From Roseiarcus sp963767245 (GTDB lineage: Bacteria > Pseudomonadota > Alphaproteobacteria > Rhizobiales > Beijerinckiaceae), in assembly GCA_963767245.1 (NCBI GenBank), contig CAVYDG010000013.1, positions 310,001 through 374,000 of the forward strand: DNA of 64,000 nt. Direction: 5' to 3'. The first letter of the stretch is position 1; each line of letters opens with the position of its first letter. This document shows positions 8,161 through 16,089 of the stretch, one piece after another. Position numbers and translations under genes: made by a program. Below the pieces are notes generated by a model that was given only the letters and a program-made list of their open reading frames with translations, ran no database searches and was not told the DNA's origin.

Positions 8161-9674
8161 CCCAGCCCGAGCTTTTGCGCGAGGCCGATGCGTTGCAACT
8201 TCCCGGTTGCGCCCTTCGGAATCTCGGCAAGAAGCACGATCTTGCGCGGCGTCTTGAAGGCCGCGAGCCGCTCGCCGACGAAGGCGTGCAGGTCCTGCTC
8301 GGTCGCCGAAGCGCCATCGCGCAAGACCACCGCCGCGGCGACGTCCTCGCCGAGCATCGGGTGGGGAACTGAGAACGTCACCGCCTGCAGCACCGCGGGA
8401 TGGTCCATCAGCGCTTCGTCGACCTCGCGCGGCGAGACCTTCTCGCCGCCGCGATTGATGATCTCCTTCAGCCGTCCAGTCAGCGTGAGGTAGCCCTCGG
8501 CGTCGATGACGCCCTGGTCGCCGGTGCGGAACCAGCCTTCGACGAACGCCTCGGCGTTGGCCTTCGGATGGTTGTCGTAGCCGGCGGTGACATTGTCGCC
8601 GCGAATGACCACCTCGCCGATCTCGCCGCGCCCGAGCAGGCGCCCCGCCTCGTCCATGACCGCGATCTCCGGACCGGCGGCGAGGCCGACCGAGCCCGGC
8701 TTGCGTGCGCCATTCAGCGGATTCGACGCCATCTGGTGCGCCGCCTCGGTCATTCCGTAGGCCTCGATCACCGGCGCTCCGAACGCCGTCTCGAGCTCGC
8801 CGATCACCTTGGGCGGCAGCGACGCGGACGACGAGCGGATGAAGCGGAGCGGGTGGCGGGCGATGATCTCCCTGTTTCGCCCGGCGCGGGTCAGGATCGC
8901 CTGATGCATGGTCGGCACGGCGGTGTACCAGGTCGGCCTTGCCGCCTCCATCTCGGCGAAGAATTTGAGGGCGTTGAAACCCTCGGTGCAAAAGACGGCG
9001 CCGCCGCGCGACAGCGGCGCGGCGAGGCCGGCGATCAGCCCGTGAATGTGGAAGAGCGGCATCACATTGAGGGCGCGGTCGCGCTCGGAAAGCTCGAGGC
9101 TCGCGGCGATATTATGGGCCGAGGTCCAGATGTTGGCGCCGGTGAGAGGCACGATCTTCGGCCGCGAGGTGGTGCCGGAAGTGTGCAGGATGAGCGCGAC
9201 GTCTCGCGCTTCGGCCGGGCCCGGACGGGCCGCGGGGCGCCCGGCGTCGCCGCAAAGCCGGAACGCGCCCGCCCCGGCTTCAGGCTCGGGCATGAGCGTG
9301 ATCAGCCCGACGCCGAGCTTTTGCGCCGCGTCAAGCGCCGGCGATTCGCTGCCCACTTCGATGATCAGCGCTTTGGCGTTGAGATCGCCGAGGTAGAACT
9401 CGAACTCGTCCTGCCGATAGGCGGGGTTGAGCGGCGCCGCGGCCGCCGTGGCCCCGACGGAAAGAAACGCCGCCGCCATCTCGGGCCCGTTCGGCAAGAC
9501 GACAGCGACGCGGTCGCCCCGCCCGACGCCAAGTTCGTTCAGCTTGGCGACCGTGCGATCGACGAGCGCGCGCAAGCCCGCGTAGGGCAGCGGCGGCGCG
9601 TCATGCGCGGCGATGGCGATCGCGTCGTCCCGCCCGGAGGCGATGAGGGCTCGCAGGGTACGATGTGCGCTCAT
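8157..9674 (-). CDS. AMP-forming acyl-CoA ligase (oxalyl-CoA synthetase-like)
   Basis: 505 residues of the ANL superfamily: activates a carboxylate with ATP and then transfers it to CoA. The P-loop is LILHTSGTTSRPK (about 160-172). Other motifs are YGMTEAAHQM (adenylate site), GWFRTGDQG (hinge region) and the C-terminal catalytic Lys in PKGATGKLQRIG. Length and motifs are closest to the short oxalyl-CoA/AAE3-type ligases, but the substrate cannot be read from sequence. Its ATG overlaps the stop of the upstream ketopantoate reductase-like gene (ATGA at 9671-9674), and its own stop overlaps a small downstream gene, so the three form one leftward operon. Confidence 0.85.
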   Translation of the reverse strand: MSAHRTLRALIASGRDDAIAIAAHDAPPLPYAGLRALVDRTVAKLNELGVGRGDRVAVVLPNGPEMAAAFLSVGATAAAAPLNPAYRQDEFEFYLGDLNAKALIIEVGSESPALDAAQKLGVGLITLMPEPEAGAGAFRLCGDAGRPAARPGPAEARDVALILHTSGTTSRPKIVPLTGANIWTSAHNIAASLELSERDRALNVMPLFHIHGLIAGLAAPLSRGGAVFCTEGFNALKFFAEMEAARPTWYTAVPTMHQAILTRAGRNREIIARHPLRFIRSSSASLPPKVIGELETAFGAPVIEAYGMTEAAHQMASNPLNGARKPGSVGLAAGPEIAVMDEAGRLLGRGEIGEVVIRGDNVTAGYDNHPKANAEAFVEGWFRTGDQGVIDAEGYLTLTGRLKEIINRGGEKVSPREVDEALMDHPAVLQAVTFSVPHPMLGEDVAAAVVLRDGASATEQDLHAFVGERLAAFKTPRKIVLLAEIPKGATGKLQRIGLAQKLGLG

Positions 9675-10660
9675 GACTTGTCTCCGCCACTCCTCACAAC
9701 CGTCTCGCCAAGCAGCTTGGTCGCCGCATAGACCGCATCGAGATGCGGCGTCGCGACATTGGCGAGGCGGGCGAGTTCGATCACCGAGCCGAGCAGGGCG
9801 TCGATCTCGGTTCTCCGGCCATGCTCGATGTCCTGCAGCATCGAGGTCTTGTGATGGCCGATGGCCTCTGCGCCCGCGATCCGCTTGTCGATGGGGAGGC
9901 GGAAGCGGATGCCGAAGGCTTCGCCGACTTTTTGCGCTTCCGCCATCATCGCCGCGGCAAGCGTCCGGGTCGGCGGAAAGCGGCAGATGTCCTCGAGCGT
10001 CGCGCGGGTGAGCGCGCTGATCGGATTGAAGGTGAGATTGCCCCAGAGCTTCATCCAGATTTCGGTGCGCACGTCGCTGAGCACCGGCGACTTGAAGCCC
10101 GCCCGCGAAAAGAGCTCGGCAAGCGCGGCGACGCGGGCGCTCTTCGAGCCGTCGATTTCGGCCAGCGGCAGGCGATTGCCCTCGACATGGCGGATGACGC
10201 CCGGGCTTTCGATCTCCGCCGCCTGATAGCTTATGCCGGCGATGATCGCGTCGACCGGCAAAAGACTTGCGATCGCGCCGCCGGGATCGACGCTCTCGAG
10301 CCGATGGCGCTCGTAACTGCCGCCATGCTTGAAGAAATACCACCACGGGATGCCGTTCTGGGTCGTGAGCACCATCGTCGCGGGCTCGAGGATCGAGGCG
10401 ACGTCGGGGGCGATCGGGGCAAGCTGGTGCGCCTTGACCCCGAGCACGACGAGGTCGGGACGGCGGAGGTCGGCGATGCGGTCGGTCGCCTCGACCCGGG
10501 CGACGGTTTCCTCGCCGCCCTCTTTCAGCACGAGGCCGCGGGCGCGGATCGCCTTCAGGTGCTCGCCGCGCGCAACGACGCTGACGCTCTCGCCGGCCGC
10601 AGCAAGCCTGGCCGCGATGTGGCCGCCAATCGCCCCTGCCCCAATGACGGTGATGTTCAT
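9671..10660 (-). CDS. 2-dehydropantoate 2-reductase family protein
   Basis: 329 residues of the ketopantoate reductase (PanE/ApbA) family, which reduces 2-dehydropantoate with NADPH in pantothenate and CoA synthesis. The N-terminal Rossmann motif is ITVIGAGAIGGHIAARLA (residues 3-20). The catalytic Lys should lie in LGVKAHQL or in the helical C-terminal domain, where KLWGNLTFNPISALT is the family signature. It is translationally coupled to the downstream acyl-CoA ligase. Many genomes have several paralogues of this family with other 2-keto acid substrates, and pairing with a CoA ligase rather than panB/panC makes a specialised substrate possible. Confidence 0.88.
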   Translation of the reverse strand: MNITVIGAGAIGGHIAARLAAAGESVSVVARGEHLKAIRARGLVLKEGGEETVARVEATDRIADLRRPDLVVLGVKAHQLAPIAPDVASILEPATMVLTTQNGIPWWYFFKHGGSYERHRLESVDPGGAIASLLPVDAIIAGISYQAAEIESPGVIRHVEGNRLPLAEIDGSKSARVAALAELFSRAGFKSPVLSDVRTEIWMKLWGNLTFNPISALTRATLEDICRFPPTRTLAAAMMAEAQKVGEAFGIRFRLPIDKRIAGAEAIGHHKTSMLQDIEHGRRTEIDALLGSVIELARLANVATPHLDAVYAATKLLGETVVRSGGDKS

Positions 10661-10945
10661 CGTGCGTCCATATCAGCGAGCGCGGTCCCGTTGCGGTCAG
10701 ATCCCACTTGCTGAGCGCCGCCAATCTTAAGGCCGGCGCCGCGCGGGGGCCAAGTCGGGCCGTGAGCGCGACCGGTCGTCCGGATTTGCCTCGCTCGGGC
10801 ATATCCGGCAGACATAGGCGCCCGACCAGGCCCGCGCGAGCGTGTTGACTGAAGCAGCTCGAGTTCGCCTTGGGAGCGAAGACCCCGAGTTGGGCGTTAG
10901 GGCGCGGGCGCAGCTCTCGCCGCCGGAAATGGTAGATCGTTACCG

Positions 10946-12958
10946 ATGGCCAATGACCCTCTCGGTTTGGCGGGATTACCAAAGGTGAAAGTACCGGCCG
11001 CTGAGACTCCGAGGCCCGAGGCTTTGCTGGGGTTGGCGACGGGCGTCGTTGTCGTCTCGGCGCTCTACTTCGCGCGAGATGTGCTCATCCCGATAACTTT
11101 GGCGGTCTTTCTCAGCTTCTTTCTCGCGCCGATCGTGAAGTTGCTGCAGCGCGCCCGGCTCCCGAAGGTCGTCGCCGTCATTCTCGCGGTGGTCGTGGCG
11201 CTGGCGGTCATATTGTTGGTCGGCGCGATCATCGGCTCGCAAATCAAGGCCCTCATCGGGAACTTGCCGCAATATCTGTCGACCGTGAACGACAAGATCG
11301 AGTCGGTTCATCGAGTGATCAACAGTCTGGTCACACAGGTGACCAGTCGTCTCGGCACGCTGCACGAACTCCCGACCCCGGCGCACGGCTCGTTCGGCAA
11401 CGCCGCGCCGGGACAGCCGCCGATGCCCGTCGTCATCGAATCTTCGTCGACCGGCTACCTCGAAACAGGCCGCGAGATTCTGGAGCCAATTCTCTCTCCT
11501 CTCGCAACCCTCGCGATCGTTCTCATCGTCACAATATTCATACTCGTCCGGCAGGAGGATCTTCGGGATCGGCTGATACGCCTCTTCGGTTCCAACGACC
11601 TTCATCGAACCACTCTCGCCATCGACGATGCAACACAACGCCTGACCAGGTATTTTCTGACCCAGGCTGCGATCAACGCGTCATTTGGGTTGTTTGTCGG
11701 CGTCGGTCTGTTTTTCATCGGCCTGCCGAGCCCAGTGCTTTGGGGCCTTCTCGCCGCGCTGCTGCGATTTGTGCCCTATGTCGGATCGATCACCGCCGCC
11801 GTGCTTCCCGTTGCGCTCGCCGCCGCGGTCGATCCAGGCTGGTCCATTGCGCTCTGGACGGCCGGGCTTTTCATCATCGCAGAGGGCGTAACCGGGCAAG
11901 TCCTGGAGCCGGTGCTCTATGGCAGCAGCACCGGCCTGTCGCCGACGGCTGTCATAATCGTCGCCATCTTCTGGAGCTGGATCTGGGGACCCATCGGCCT
12001 GATCTTGTCCACGCCGCTTACCCTGTGTCTGGTCGTTGTGGGACGCCATGTCCGGCATCTGGAATTTTTCGATGTGCTGCTGGGAGACCGCCCCGCCCTG
12101 ACGCCGGTCGAGGCCCTCTATCAGAGATTGCTAGCCGGCGACCCGGACGAAATATTGGAGCAAGCGGAGACGCTGCTGAAAGGGCGCGCCCTTTCCTCGT
12201 ACTACGATGACATCGCATTGAAGGCGCTGCGGCTGGTCGCCAGCGACATATCGCGCGGAGTGGTGCAGGACGCCCAGCTTGAAAAAATCCAGGAGGAAAT
12301 GCTTGGACTGATCCAGGATCTTGAACCGCACGATGACCTCGACCCGGTGCTCACCGACAAGCAAGCCAAGGCGGCGGTGGTCGAGGTTGCGGGCGTCGCC
12401 CGCCCGGAACGCGAGACTTCTTCCCAACCGGCGCCGGAAGAACATGTCCAGGAGGACTCGCATCTACCCGAAATCTGGCGCACCGAACGAAGCGTGCTTT
12501 GCGTTCCAGGGCGCGGCGCCCTCGACGGCGTCGCGGCGGCGATGCTGGCGCAGTTGCTGCGCAAGCATGGGCTGGGCGCGCAAGCGGCGCCGCGTGGCGC
12601 GTCGTCCAGGTCGGGGATCGGCGGGCTCGACCCCACCGGTGTCGCAATGGTGTGCATTACCTACGTCGAGCTTATCGGCAGCCCGCCGCATATGCGTTAC
12701 CTTTTGCGCCGAATCCAACAACGATTTCCGCACTCCCCGATCGTGATCGGGTTCTGGGAGCCCGACGATGCGCTGCAGGGGGATCGATCGGCGCAGGGAA
12801 TTACCGGCCGTACCGATGTTGCGAGCTCACTTCATGAGGCGGTGCGAAAATGCCTGGAGGAGGCGCATAAAGTGGAGCTGGCGGAACCCGGTCCAAGCCA
12901 TGAAGGACAGGACCCCGCCGCGGACGCGACGTCGCCCATCGCCCACGGGGTCCGGTAA
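10946..12958 (+). CDS. AI-2E family (PerM-like) transporter with C-terminal Rossmann-like extension
   Basis: 670 residues. The first 370 or so form the AI-2E/PerM membrane domain: paired hydrophobic helices at about 25-60 and 65-95, a soluble loop, then LATLAIVLIVTIFILV, the family motif FVPYVGSITAAVLP and GPIGLILSTPLTLCLVV. The rest is cytosolic. About 370-500 is charged and helical, and about 515-640 (SVLCVPGRGALDGVAAAML ... SPIVIGFWEP) looks like an alternating beta-alpha fold similar to B12-binding/response-regulator-like domains but without a visible cobalamin DxHxxG motif. The transported substrate is unknown; AI-2 export is shown only for some members. It was originally convergent with the SulP gene, which two insertion sequences now separate from it. 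Confidence 0.85.
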   Translation: MANDPLGLAGLPKVKVPAAETPRPEALLGLATGVVVVSALYFARDVLIPITLAVFLSFFLAPIVKLLQRARLPKVVAVILAVVVALAVILLVGAIIGSQIKALIGNLPQYLSTVNDKIESVHRVINSLVTQVTSRLGTLHELPTPAHGSFGNAAPGQPPMPVVIESSSTGYLETGREILEPILSPLATLAIVLIVTIFILVRQEDLRDRLIRLFGSNDLHRTTLAIDDATQRLTRYFLTQAAINASFGLFVGVGLFFIGLPSPVLWGLLAALLRFVPYVGSITAAVLPVALAAAVDPGWSIALWTAGLFIIAEGVTGQVLEPVLYGSSTGLSPTAVIIVAIFWSWIWGPIGLILSTPLTLCLVVVGRHVRHLEFFDVLLGDRPALTPVEALYQRLLAGDPDEILEQAETLLKGRALSSYYDDIALKALRLVASDISRGVVQDAQLEKIQEEMLGLIQDLEPHDDLDPVLTDKQAKAAVVEVAGVARPERETSSQPAPEEHVQEDSHLPEIWRTERSVLCVPGRGALDGVAAAMLAQLLRKHGLGAQAAPRGASSRSGIGGLDPTGVAMVCITYVELIGSPPHMRYLLRRIQQRFPHSPIVIGFWEPDDALQGDRSAQGITGRTDVASSLHEAVRKCLEEAHKVELAEPGPSHEGQDPAADATSPIAHGVR

Positions 12959-12980
12959 AGGTCACAGGCTGAACAGCTAG

Positions 12981-14551
12981 GAGCCTGTCTGCTTAATCCT
13001 CGGCGAGATGGGATTTGAACCGCTCAAGCCAGTCGGAGAGCCGGATGCAGCAAATTCGCGCATCCGGTTTGATGTAAGGTTGGGTGGAAGCTTTGCGGCC
13101 ATCGTTCGTTGCACCGTTTCCGAGGTGGCGAAGCTCAGCCGGTTGCGCGTGCGGCCAGGGACGGGGTCCGCCCCTGGGCGAGCTTCAAGATATTGTGGGC
13201 GAGGCAGACGAGGCCCCACTCGTTGGCGACCTTCTCGACGCCGCGCAAGAGAAACTGACGGAAGCCGCGCGCCTGCTTGATCTGTCCGAACACCGGCTCG
13301 GGCAGCTGCTTTCTTAAGCGGTAGGGGCTGGAGTGCCCGCCGGCCTTGATTCTTTCGCGCATGGCGGCGACGCGGGCGCCGCCGCCTTCTCCTTCCCCGG
13401 CGTGCTTGGCCCGCCCCGGCGCGATATAGGCGTCGATCTCGCGTTCCTCCATCGCTGTAAGGTTGGCGTCGGAGCAATAGCCCGCGTCCGCCGACAGTTG
13501 CGTCGGCTTCTTGCCCAGATTGGCTTCGATGGCGTCGGCCATCGGCGCCAATTGATGTTGATCGCTCTGCTTCGCGTCGAGGCCGTGGGCGACGATCACC
13601 TGCGCCGTCGCGTCGACCGCCGCCTGCGCATTGTAGCCCTGGATGAAGCCGTCCTTGGTTTTCATGATGCGGCTTTCGGGATCGGTGAAGTTCTTCTGCG
13701 CTTTGGGGTCAGGCTCTTCGGATGGGGGGGCGGCGGGCTTGCCCGGTTTCTTGCGGCCCTCGGCTTGTCGCCGCTCCTCGGCCTGCGCTTTGGCCTTGGC
13801 CGCCGCGGCCGCTTTCGCCTCGGCCTCCAATTCGGCCTTCGCCGCCCGGATCTTCTCGACGCGCTTCTTCTTGTCGGCGACCCATTTGGGCAGCTCCTCG
13901 CCGCTCTTGTCGCGGCCGAAGGCTCTGTCTTCCTCGGCGTCCGCAGCCTCGGCTGCGCTCAGCCACCGCTCGACCTCGGCCTCGAGCTCCGCCGCACGCT
14001 TCTCCATGCGCTCGTAGCTCATCGCCTTGTGCTTGGAGGCGTTCGCCTTGATCTTCGTCCCGTCGAGCGCGACATGGCCGAGCTTCACAAGTCCCGCCTG
14101 TTCGCACAGCTTGAGAACTTGCCCGAACAGTCCCGCAAGCACCTTCAAGTGCCGCTTGCGGAAGTCAGAGACGGTGCGAAAATCCGGCGGATCGAGCCCG
14201 ACAATGCTCAGGAAGTCGACCCGTTCGCGCGCCGCCTTGGCGATCCGGCGCGACGAGTAGACGCCGTTGCAATAGCCGTACAGCAACAGCGCCGTCATCA
14301 TCGCCGGGTCAAACGGCGGCTGCCCGCGCTCGCTCGCATACGCGGCTTCGATCTCACCAAGGTCGAGAGGCTCGAGCACAAGCGCCAAAATGAAGCGAGC
14401 CAGATGGTCCTCGCCGACAAAGTCCTCAACGCTCGGCGGCAACAACAGCGGCTGATCGATCGTCCAGGGCCGGAAGGTCTTGCTCATAAGCAAACAAAAT
14501 CCAATTCGAGCAAACGCCGCCACCACAATCCGCTATTATCCAGACAAGCTC
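12981..14551 (-). mobile_element. IS1182-family insertion sequence, complete (copy B)
   Basis: Length 1571 bp. The terminal inverted repeats are GAGCCTGTCTGCTTAAT at 12981 and, from the other end, GAGCTTGTCTGGATAAT. Both ends abut CTAG (12977-12980 and 14552-14555), which fits a 4-bp palindromic target duplication. The element carries one transposase gene on the minus strand. Its left 430 or so bases are repeated in inverted orientation at 1-433. Confidence 0.92.
13135..14487 (-). CDS. IS1182-family DDE transposase
   Basis: 450 residues from ATG at 14487 (MSKTFRPWTIDQPLLLPPS). The N-terminal part carries the IS1182/DUF772-type transposase domain (GQPPFDPAMMTALLLYGYC, FRTVSDFRKRH), then a first acidic segment HVALDGTKIKANASKH. 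A long Lys/Glu/Ala-rich coiled-coil insert spans about residues 165-260. The C-terminal DDE part follows, with YNAQAAVD, LSADAGYCSD and a final Glu-containing region. No internal frameshift was seen, so the element may still be active. A longer open frame begins at 14526 but lacks support. Confidence 0.93.
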   Translation of the reverse strand: MSKTFRPWTIDQPLLLPPSVEDFVGEDHLARFILALVLEPLDLGEIEAAYASERGQPPFDPAMMTALLLYGYCNGVYSSRRIAKAARERVDFLSIVGLDPPDFRTVSDFRKRHLKVLAGLFGQVLKLCEQAGLVKLGHVALDGTKIKANASKHKAMSYERMEKRAAELEAEVERWLSAAEAADAEEDRAFGRDKSGEELPKWVADKKKRVEKIRAAKAELEAEAKAAAAAKAKAQAEERRQAEGRKKPGKPAAPPSEEPDPKAQKNFTDPESRIMKTKDGFIQGYNAQAAVDATAQVIVAHGLDAKQSDQHQLAPMADAIEANLGKKPTQLSADAGYCSDANLTAMEEREIDAYIAPGRAKHAGEGEGGGARVAAMRERIKAGGHSSPYRLRKQLPEPVFGQIKQARGFRQFLLRGVEKVANEWGLVCLAHNILKLAQGRTPSLAARATG

Positions 14552-14555
14552 CTAG
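14552..14555. repeat. CTAG shared between the two abutting insertion sequences
   Basis: CTAG occurs at 12977-12980, 14552-14555 and 16090-16093, that is before IS1182, between IS1182 and the IS701-like element, and after the latter. Each element is therefore flanked by CTAG on both sides and they share the middle copy. This fits successive insertion of two elements with the same 4-bp target, each duplicating it. Confidence 0.85.
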
Positions 14556-16089
14556 TTCTACTGAGTCACGTTTTTGCAGATTCGTTGCGCCTTTGGATTT
14601 GCTATTTTGCTGATTCGGCTTCGGCTGGACGGCGAATGGCGGGGACAATGGAGCCTTTGGCGCAATCGAGTGAAGCGCGTTTTGCTGATTATGTCGATGC
14701 CTTGACGACAGTTATGGGGCGCAGGGACCGGGCGAGGCCTCTCAAGGATTATTGCGTTGGCCTGTTGATGCCCGGTGAACGCAAGAGCGTGGAGCCGATG
14801 GCGGCGGTCGTTGCGCCTGCTCGGGTTTCGGCCAAGCATCAATCGCTTTTGCATCTGGTCGGTCAGGCGGCTTGGTCGGATGAGGCGGTTCTGGCCAAGG
14901 TGCGCGAACTGGTCCTGCCGGCGATCGAGGCGCAAGGGAAGATCGAGGCGTGGATTGTCGACGATACGGGCTTCGCGAAGAAAGGCGTTCATTCGGTGGG
15001 CGTCGCGCGGCAATATTGCGGGCGGCTCGGCAAGACCGACAATTGTCAGATCGCGGTGACGCTTTCGATCGCTAATCACGCCGCCAGCCTGCCGATCGCC
15101 TATCGGCTGTATCTGCCGGAAGATTGGGCTGGGGACGAGGGGCGGCGCAAGAAGGTTCGTGTCCCGGCCGAAGTGAAATTCCGGACCAAACCCGAGATCG
15201 CCCTCGCTCAGATCAGGACCGCGCTGGCAGCAGGCATCGCTCCGGGCGTCTTGCTGACCGACGCTGGGTATGGCGCCGACGGCGCGTTCCGCTCCGGCGT
15301 CACGGCCAGCGGTTTGGCCTATGTGGTCGGTGTGCAGTCGACGCTGAGCGTCTGGCCTCCCGGCGCCGAACCGCTGCCGCCCAAACCCTGGAGCGGGCGG
15401 GGCCGCCCGCCATCGCGCATGCGCCGCGACGGCGAACATGTCCCTGTTTCCGCCAAGACACTGGCGAGGAGGCTTCCCGAGGAGGCTTGGCGCATCGTTC
15501 CATGGCGGGAGGGCTCTAACGAAATCTTGTCTTCGCGCTTCGCGGCCGTGCGGATTCGGCCGGCTTCGCGGGACTGGAAGGTTTCGAGGCCCCATCCGCT
15601 GGAATGGCTGCTCATCGAATGGCCCGAGGGCGAAAAAGAGCCGACGAAATACTGGCTTTCGACCCTGCCCGAAGACACGCCCATCGACGTTCTCGTCGAC
15701 ACGGCCAAATTGCGCTGGCGCATCGAGCGCGACTACGAGGAACTCAAAAGCGAACTCGGCCTCGCCCATTTCGAAGGGCGAAGCTGGCGCGGCTTCCATC
15801 ATCACGCAACCCTGTGCATCGCCGCTTATGGATTCCTGATCCGCGAACGAGCAGCAATTCCCCCCTCAGGCCCCCCGCGGCGCCAAACATCTCGCATATC
15901 CACCCGTCTCAGACCCCGAGGCGCCGCCGATCCGACCCGAACGACATGTCGAAAACTCGATCACGACAATCCGAAGACAACTCACGGTCGCGCTGGCTCG
16001 AACCCTGTTGCGCTGCCCGTGTTGCCAAGCCTTCCCAGCTCGACCACCTGTGCGACCACCCTACCGAGGATCGTCGTGACACAGTAGTA
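14556..16089 (+). mobile_element. IS701-family insertion sequence
   Basis: Length 1534 bp. Imperfect terminal inverted repeats are TTCTACTGAGTCACG at the left end and TACTACTGTGTCACG read inward from the right end. Both ends abut CTAG, matching the YTAG-like 4-bp target known for the IS701 family. It carries a single transposase gene, which is frameshifted near its 3' end. The right boundary lies exactly at the stop codon of the convergent SulP gene. Confidence 0.9.
14636..16087 (+). CDS. IS701-family transposase, frameshifted near the C-terminus
   Basis: A DDE-type transposase with WIVDDTGFAKKGVHSVGVARQY (first Asp), GVLLTDAGYG (second Asp) and RWRIERDYEELKSELGL (the Glu region). After FLIRERAAIPPSG the frame used to the stop at 16087 gives a low-complexity, Pro/Arg/Thr-rich tail. 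A one-base shift at the run of six C at 15871-15876 restores a typical family C-terminus (RHVENSITTIRRQLTVALAR, then LLRCPCCQ) ending with TGA at 16077-16079. So the gene has one extra C, either a real mutation or a base-calling error. Start candidates are ATG 14636 and ATG 14648. Confidence 0.88.
   Translation: MAGTMEPLAQSSEARFADYVDALTTVMGRRDRARPLKDYCVGLLMPGERKSVEPMAAVVAPARVSAKHQSLLHLVGQAAWSDEAVLAKVRELVLPAIEAQGKIEAWIVDDTGFAKKGVHSVGVARQYCGRLGKTDNCQIAVTLSIANHAASLPIAYRLYLPEDWAGDEGRRKKVRVPAEVKFRTKPEIALAQIRTALAAGIAPGVLLTDAGYGADGAFRSGVTASGLAYVVGVQSTLSVWPPGAEPLPPKPWSGRGRPPSRMRRDGEHVPVSAKTLARRLPEEAWRIVPWREGSNEILSSRFAAVRIRPASRDWKVSRPHPLEWLLIEWPEGEKEPTKYWLSTLPEDTPIDVLVDTAKLRWRIERDYEELKSELGLAHFEGRSWRGFHHHATLCIAAYGFLIRERAAIPPSGPPRRQTSRISTRLRPRGAADPTRTTCRKLDHDNPKTTHGRAGSNPVALPVLPSLPSSTTCATTLPRIVVTQ

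Noticed and set aside
1..14551. Composite transposon carrying the ars genes
   Set aside because: Only part of the left IS is visible and the flanking genes show ordinary chromosomal order, so an inversion or two independent insertions are equally possible. It is reported only as an inverted pair.
13333..14613. 426-codon open frame on the plus strand inside the IS1182 copy
   Set aside because: It is antisense to the complete transposase, with no recognisable domain.
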